64,000 nt of DNA from positions 10,850,001 through 10,914,000 of the forward strand of contig OX637295.1 in NCBI GenBank assembly GCA_951799445.1. The letters are read 5' to 3'. The translations under genes were made by a program, and so were the position numbers. Below the pieces are notes generated by a model. That model saw only the letters and a list, made by a program, of their open reading frames with translations. It had not been told where the DNA came from and searched no databases. The stretch comes from Pseudisothecium myosuroides (taxonomy: Eukaryota; Streptophyta; Bryopsida; Hypnales; Lembophyllaceae). Every line of letters begins with the position of its first letter. Position 1 is the first letter of the stretch. Shown in pieces: positions 59,409 through 64,000 of this stretch.

Positions 59409-60265
59409 TCAGCTGAGTTGGCGTAGATCGTGGACTTGGCCGGCTCCTGACCGTGGAACGTGTGAGTCTTGCGAGGTATCTTGCAATCTCTGGCGAGGTG
59501 ACCCGACTATTGGCAATTGTAGCAGATCGGTGGTGGTCGTGGATACGTTGGTGCACCAAAGTGTCCTCTTCCCGGAGGGCCTCGACCTCGCATCATCCAT
59601 CGTCCTCCCCGTCCTTTGATGCTTGCTTGTCTTTGGAAGCTTGCCGCCAGGGCTTCGTCGTCGCCGAGTTGCTGGTTTCAATGTTGACGTCGCTGGGCCT
59701 TTGAGAGAAGACATGCGCTAAGTTTATCGAACGTCATGTTGGGGTCGAGGTGCATAAGTGTCTGGATCAGGCTTTCGAAGGAACGAGGTAAGCCGTTCTT
59801 GACTAGCTGGTTCACATTTTTGTCCGATAGTCTTTCGCCCATGCTGCTAAGGCAATTCTTCGATCAGCTCCCTGGCCTTCTTGACATATTCCTCGATTGA
59901 GCTCCCCTTGAGCATGCACAGAGACTGCAGTTGTCCCATCAATGTGAGCACTTGAGACTGATCACCAGAATTGAACTGGTCCTTGAGCGCCTTCCACGCT
60001 AGAGCTGGATCCGTGTGTTCTGCAATGAGATCAATGATATCGTCAGATACTATCGTGTGTGTGTGTGTGTGTGTGTTGTGCTTCGGTCATGACTTCTCCC
60101 TCTATCGTGGCTGGAAAGTTTGCCGGGGTTTATTCTGCCTCTATTACTGACCACTATCCCTCGGCTCTAAGGACTGCCCTCATCTTAAGCGCCCAGACGT
60201 AGTAGTTTGGGGATCCTTTCAGTTTGTCCCCCTCCCTGAATGCTGCACTAGTCATCTCTGCCATC
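59409..60265 (-). pseudogene. Copia gag with zinc knuckle
   Basis: Starts at an ATG near 60,265 (MAEMTSAAFREG), with the copia-type YYVWALKMRAVL motif. Stops follow at 60,154 (TAG) and 60,130 (TAA). A (GT)n run at 60,054-60,076 changes the frame. The downstream half carries the CCHC knuckle CYNC...GHLARDC, with a TAG at 59,507 between the second cysteine and the histidine. Confidence 0.8.
60054..60076. repeat. (GT)n microsatellite inside copia gag
   Basis: About eleven GT units within coding sequence. Frames before and after it differ. Confidence 0.9.
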
Positions 60266-60460
60266 GTGGCTTCCTCTCAAACTTATGATCACTTTCTCTC
60301 TCTTCTACTTAGGAGCAGCGCTCACTGATCACTCTTTGTTTCTTCTACTCAGGAGCAGAGCTCACTGATCCTGCGGACTCCTCTCCGATCTCAAGCTTGA
60401 CTTCAGGCTCTGATCTCTCTCGCTCTTCTCTCTATCGCAAATCAATCTCTAAGTGCTCTC

Positions 60461-60478
60461 AAAATTGCTCTGATACCA
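60461..60478 (-). promoter_or_regulatory. Primer binding site, initiator Met tRNA
   Basis: Directly after the 5' LTR on the minus strand is TGGTATCAGAGC, the standard copia match to the 3' end of initiator Met tRNA. Confidence 0.9.
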
Positions 60479-60809
60479 TGTTGAATTTCACGTCTTTCTA
60501 TTCAGATAATTCAACCAAGATTAAGCCTTGGATTTATACAAGAGTTCCTAGAGGAACTGGTACTGTCAATGGGCTTCAGTTACTAATGACCACTAAGGAT
60601 GCAAAACGGTTGTATAGGGCTAATTAAGCAAGTTCCACTAACAAGAATTATAACTAAGCTAACTCCACTAATTGATGTACAGGCCGGTGTAGGATTTACA
60701 GTTATAGTCTGATTTGTTTGTGTACCGTTTAATCTCCTGAGCTGGATTGTACAGGTGGCACGAAGAATTGCGTGACGTGGACGCGGGGTTCAAGGAGCGT
60801 TCTTCAACA
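60479..60809 (-). repeat. Copia 5' LTR
   Basis: 331 bp, TG...CA, pair of 32,265-32,594. Confidence 0.95.
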
Positions 60810-61149
60810 AAAAGTCCTAACGATGCCGACCGTCTCGAGGCGCTGGAGGATGGAGACCCCGATTTTCTACTACAGGCATGTCTACATTTGGCGCAATTCT
60901 ATGCGAGCAAGGGTCATTGCACCTCTGAAGTTCATGCGAGCAGTGAGCAAAGGCCAAGAATTGGATTGGTTGCTGACGGACTTTTTGATGTACAATTGCA
61001 ACGAGGCTCTCATCCCTGACCTCATTCACAACATGAAAGAGCTTCTGAAGGAACATTGACGGTTGCTCTTCATGTGCAACGCCCTTCTTCGGGATCATTG
61101 CAAGTTGCCTGATGAGGCCGAATCGGAGATCAAACAAGAGAACAATTAG

Positions 61150-62149
61150 TTAGCAAGTTTTGAATTTGCTAGCGTTCATGTTGTAGATCAAAACTTATGC
61201 TTGCACTGACTTGTTGAGCACAGTACAGTTTGTCTCGTTTGTTTTCTGTTTCTAGATTTTGGAGAACTAGAAATGAAGTTTTTAATGCTTTATTAAAGCT
61301 TCTTCAATTCAATCGATGCTTGCATTTGGATAGTACCTTACCTATAACGCTTGTAAAATGATCTAGTTGCATTTGATATACTACTTGCACTCGCTTGTTA
61401 ACTATTGTAGTCAATTGATTGTTTTCTGATTGTTCATCTCTAGCTTCTCCCGGCTATTCATATGTTGTGCGCGCGATGTTGGATCGATTTCTACTTAATT
61501 CTTGTTCCTCTTTCTGTTTGTATACATACAAAAATCTGCAAGGAGAGCTCACTAATAAGTTGGATAGTTATTACCCTACTCTGTTGAAATCTCGCTCATG
61601 AAATCAATTAATTCTTTACTCCCATCCTGATGTAGTTTTCAATTGTTGTAGGCTTTTAATTTATTTTCTCTTCGGTGAAAAGAACGAAAAGTTCCTGAAA
61701 ACATGTTCTTGAAGCAATGTACAATCCAAATCAAATTCTATATCTTGACCCTGGAGAATTAAAAACTCCAGAGTAAACTCTCTCGTCCCCGTCAGTCGCA
61801 GAACTATTTCACATGCAGGGCCATCAACTCTTCAAGTCCAAACCCCCAAACTTTCTAGACAATGGATGAAAGTGTCAAGACTCCATGGTTCCACCAGAGC
61901 AGCTTGCATTGCTGATCAATTAAGAGCAAGAGCACAACCCAATTATCTCTCAGCAAATCATTTTTCTCTTTTATCTCGATCTTCTTCCTTATGGCATTGA
62001 GCCCATTTGAGGGAGCTTCTTTACGTTGAATTGTACCTGCTTGGAGCCAGCAAGATGCTGGACCGATCATGGAGTAGCTCAGCGGAGTACATGAGAGTTT
62101 TAAGAGCTTTAGTTACCATCATGGTAATGAAAGTATGAAAAGGAGTTTT
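61150..62149. other. No gene recognised
   Basis: The first 200 bases are the 3' region of the split PAH gene. Around 61,845-61,960 there is similarity to the promoter-proximal sequence at 31,715-31,800 (CCAAACTTTCTAGACAATGG), a diverged partial copy. Confidence 0.5.
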
Positions 62150-62900
62150 TCACTTAGGTCATGACACTTTCATCCACTTTCATCTATTAATGAGTCCGAC
62201 TCTCATCCAATCTCAATTATCTCATCAACTTTTATACACTTTTCAATCATTATGGGCAATTTTGTTAAAATGGCAATATTATATTAAAATGGCATGAAAA
62301 CAGTTCAGAGCGGCTGTTCTAAATCTATATCTATCCTAGATGGTTTAGAACGGCCGTTTTGAAATCTAGACCTGTCTTAGATGGTGAAAATGGCACACCG
62401 TCAAAGTGGCACTTGGAATATTGCCATTTTAATGAAATTGCCCATCATTTCATTTGTTTTCATTTCCTTTAATCAAACTTTACATGTAAGTTCCATTTCA
62501 TTCAACTTTATCCCACTTTCACCTAAATATAAATTTGTCCAAATGTCCACACTATGTAAATCACAATTATCCATAATTTGTTCAATTAGTTTGAAAAGTC
62601 TTGCACACAAATTCTTGTGCACTAATTGTCTAATCAAATTTGCTTGAGCATTATGTATGATGAATTGTATTTTCAATAATTTAAGATTGGAGTAAACTGG
62701 TCACTTTTGTTGGAAGACAAATGAAGGAAGATTCCAATACACCACAAAAAGGTAATTGTATACCATTTGCAAAAGTTACCAAGGTTTAGGATTTTATTAA
62801 ATGTCAATTTAGTAATAGTTAGTTAGTTATGGTAGATATTTAGGATACTGGTATTTTGCAAGGGGCATTTTCAAGGTAGCCATTAGCAAAGGCCTTTAAC
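62150..62900 (-). repeat. Inverted copy of the PAH-gene upstream segment
   Basis: Reads on the minus strand like 13,745-14,330 and 30,090-30,960. It contains a GGGCAATTT-family MITE at 62,254. Confidence 0.5.
62254..62443. repeat. MITE, GGGCAATTT family
   Basis: 190 bp, nearly the same as 14,811-15,003 (shared CACACCGTCAAAGTGGCACT). Confidence 0.75.
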
Positions 62901-63482
62901 AATTCAACCCTTAATGGACGTTACGGCCATTTTTTGTTGATGAATGACAAAAAAATCCTTTTAGAATAGGACAGAAGTGCAACTTTTCATCTTCAAAATG
63001 TATGAAAAGAGGTCTTGTACAATAGTTTGACTTCCAATGAGCACTTTTATATTCTTTTAAGACAATGATTCACACAACAACAAAAAGAATGATTTCCACG
63101 GTCACCAGCCCATCTTTTGAGGATTAAGCCTTTTGAAAACCAAATATGGTTTTGCACATTGTAATATTCTATGGACATATTCCGAGACATGTTCATAATC
63201 AGATAGCCAATTTGTTACTACTATGGGGTGCGGGTGTAGTAGTTTGACATCTTGTATTAAATATTTAACTATTTTTTTTAAATGAATTCATTTTATATGC
63301 TAAAATATAAGTATTTTGAAAAAACAGTCTAAATGTTTTTGGCATTTATTTTTAGAAACAACTAAAATTTCTAGCTATCAAAATATCAAATAGTCACATA
63401 CATTATATATATGCCACATTTAACTACTTCTGGACTTTTGAAAGTCCAGATTTAACATCGAAAGATAATCATCGAGAAATAA
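62901..63482. other. No gene recognised
   Basis: AT-rich non-coding DNA with no bounded element. Confidence 0.55.
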
Positions 63483-63762
63483 CATTAGAGGAGATTTGAG
63501 CCTTTAAAAGATTGCTTTAGGGATGTTCCCGTTGCTCAGAACCAGCCCCCTACTATCAGAATTTAAAAAATTAATTAGTTGAATTAAAAATTAAAACTTT
63601 ATTAAAAAATAAAATAAAATAAAAATATTTAAAAATTAATTAATTATTAATATCTGACGTGGCAATCTCTTGGCCATGTCAGACTAATGATTTGGCAGCG
63701 TTCCCAGAGTTCCCACAGTCCAGGAACTTGCAGTCTTCCAAAGGCCCTAAAATCCTCTAATG
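63483..63762. repeat. MITE, CATTAGAGGAG family
   Basis: 280 bp, in the opposite orientation to the copy at 12,344. Shares GTTCCCAGAGTTCCCACAGT-like inner ends. Confidence 0.75.
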
Positions 63763-64000
63763 TCATTTGGAGATCTCCAAATGCATCAAGAGATCTCTAC
63801 AAAAAATCAAGAGATAATCATCTATACAAACATCAAGATATAATCATCTAGAGATCTCAAGGTGCATTGTCCAGAATTCATTTAATAATCCAGAAGTAGT
63901 TAAATGTGGCACATATGAATTATTTCATTTTCCAACAATGTGGCAATTTATTCACAATTGCATGAATGAATTATTGATTTTTCCCTACTTTAGGTGTCTA

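Larger units (their letters stand above)
32265..60809 (-). mobile_element. Ty1/copia LTR retrotransposon, interrupted by a nested transposon
   Basis: LTRs of 330 bp (left) and 331 bp (right) begin TG and end CA and differ by about seven substitutions and one indel (by eye), ~2%. A 5-bp duplication AAAAG flanks the element (32,260-32,264; 60,810-60,814). Transcription reads minus: primer site at 60,478, gag, protease, integrase, then reverse transcriptase and RNase H. This order defines copia. Without the 22.95-kb nested element the retrotransposon is ~5.6 kb. A segment of ~590 bp with no copia domain lies between RNase H and the 3' LTR. Confidence 0.95.
31815..61149 (+). pseudogene. PAH-type gene split by the copia element
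   Basis: The 5' part (31,815-32,264) has a first exon, a donor near 31,857 and an acceptor at 32,253 (TTATTGATTACAG). The exon then runs 11 bases into the copia insertion and resumes at 60,815 after the AAAAG duplication. From about 60,940 the resumed frame aligns with the PAH protein at 23,698: LLTDFLMYN for the second helix, then KELLKEH, a TGA at 61,057-61,059, and LLFMCNALLRDHCKLP for the FN-x-FLP region. It ends at the TAG near 61,147. Its 5' half lies partly in another frame, so the copy is decayed as well as interrupted. Dead gene; PAH assignment by comparison with the neighbour. Confidence 0.6.

Overview
The window is nuclear DNA of a land plant and is mostly repeats. Signs are GT-AG introns, a SIN3-type PAH gene with a TATA box, a Ty1/copia retrotransposon primed from the initiator-Met tRNA, a SUVR-type SET domain, TTTAGGG-like arrays and many AT-rich miniature transposons. 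The transposase-like gene at 46.5-55.1 kb resembles uncharacterised proteins I associate with mosses and other seed-free plants, so a bryophyte-like host is my guess. That guess rests on memory, not a search.

Layout. 1-23 kb is repeat sea: several ~0.9-kb elements flanked by TTAA, smaller foldback MITEs, and two 1,093-bp foldback elements (19,471 and 21,183) in opposite orientation. A decayed signal-peptide/membrane-protein gene lies at 15.8-16.6 kb. A short gene with one PAH domain lies on the minus strand at 23.7-24.7 kb. 24.7-31.4 kb is AT-rich, with a few more DNA-transposon relics and a duplicated upstream segment of the PAH family.

The core is a nest. A second PAH-type gene (promoter at 31.8 kb, last exon at 60.8-61.1 kb) is split by a copia element (32,265-60,809; 330/331-bp LTRs, target duplication AAAAG). 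The copia pol gene is itself split by a 22.95-kb DNA transposon (34,895-57,846) with imperfect terminal inverted repeats and an 8-bp target duplication that rejoins pol exactly in frame. This large element carries two convergent multi-exon genes. On the plus strand, five exons encode a predicted ~1,262-residue protein ending in a SUVR4-like histone H3K9 methyltransferase module. On the minus strand, four exons encode a ~1,030-residue transposase-like protein. An RNase H1 hybrid-binding-domain fragment lies behind the minus-strand gene. Introns, 3' regions and both ends of the element are packed with GTAC-centred motifs, which are absent from a 4.57-kb repeat that sits as an intron in the transposase gene.

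All these mobile genes are broken, almost only by in-frame TAG/TGA codons and hardly by indels, which fits decay by deamination of methylated cytosine. The most notable object is the large transposon that carries its own H3K9-methyltransferase-like gene. 61.1-64 kb returns to repeats, including an inverted copy of the PAH upstream segment and two MITE families also seen at 12-16 kb.
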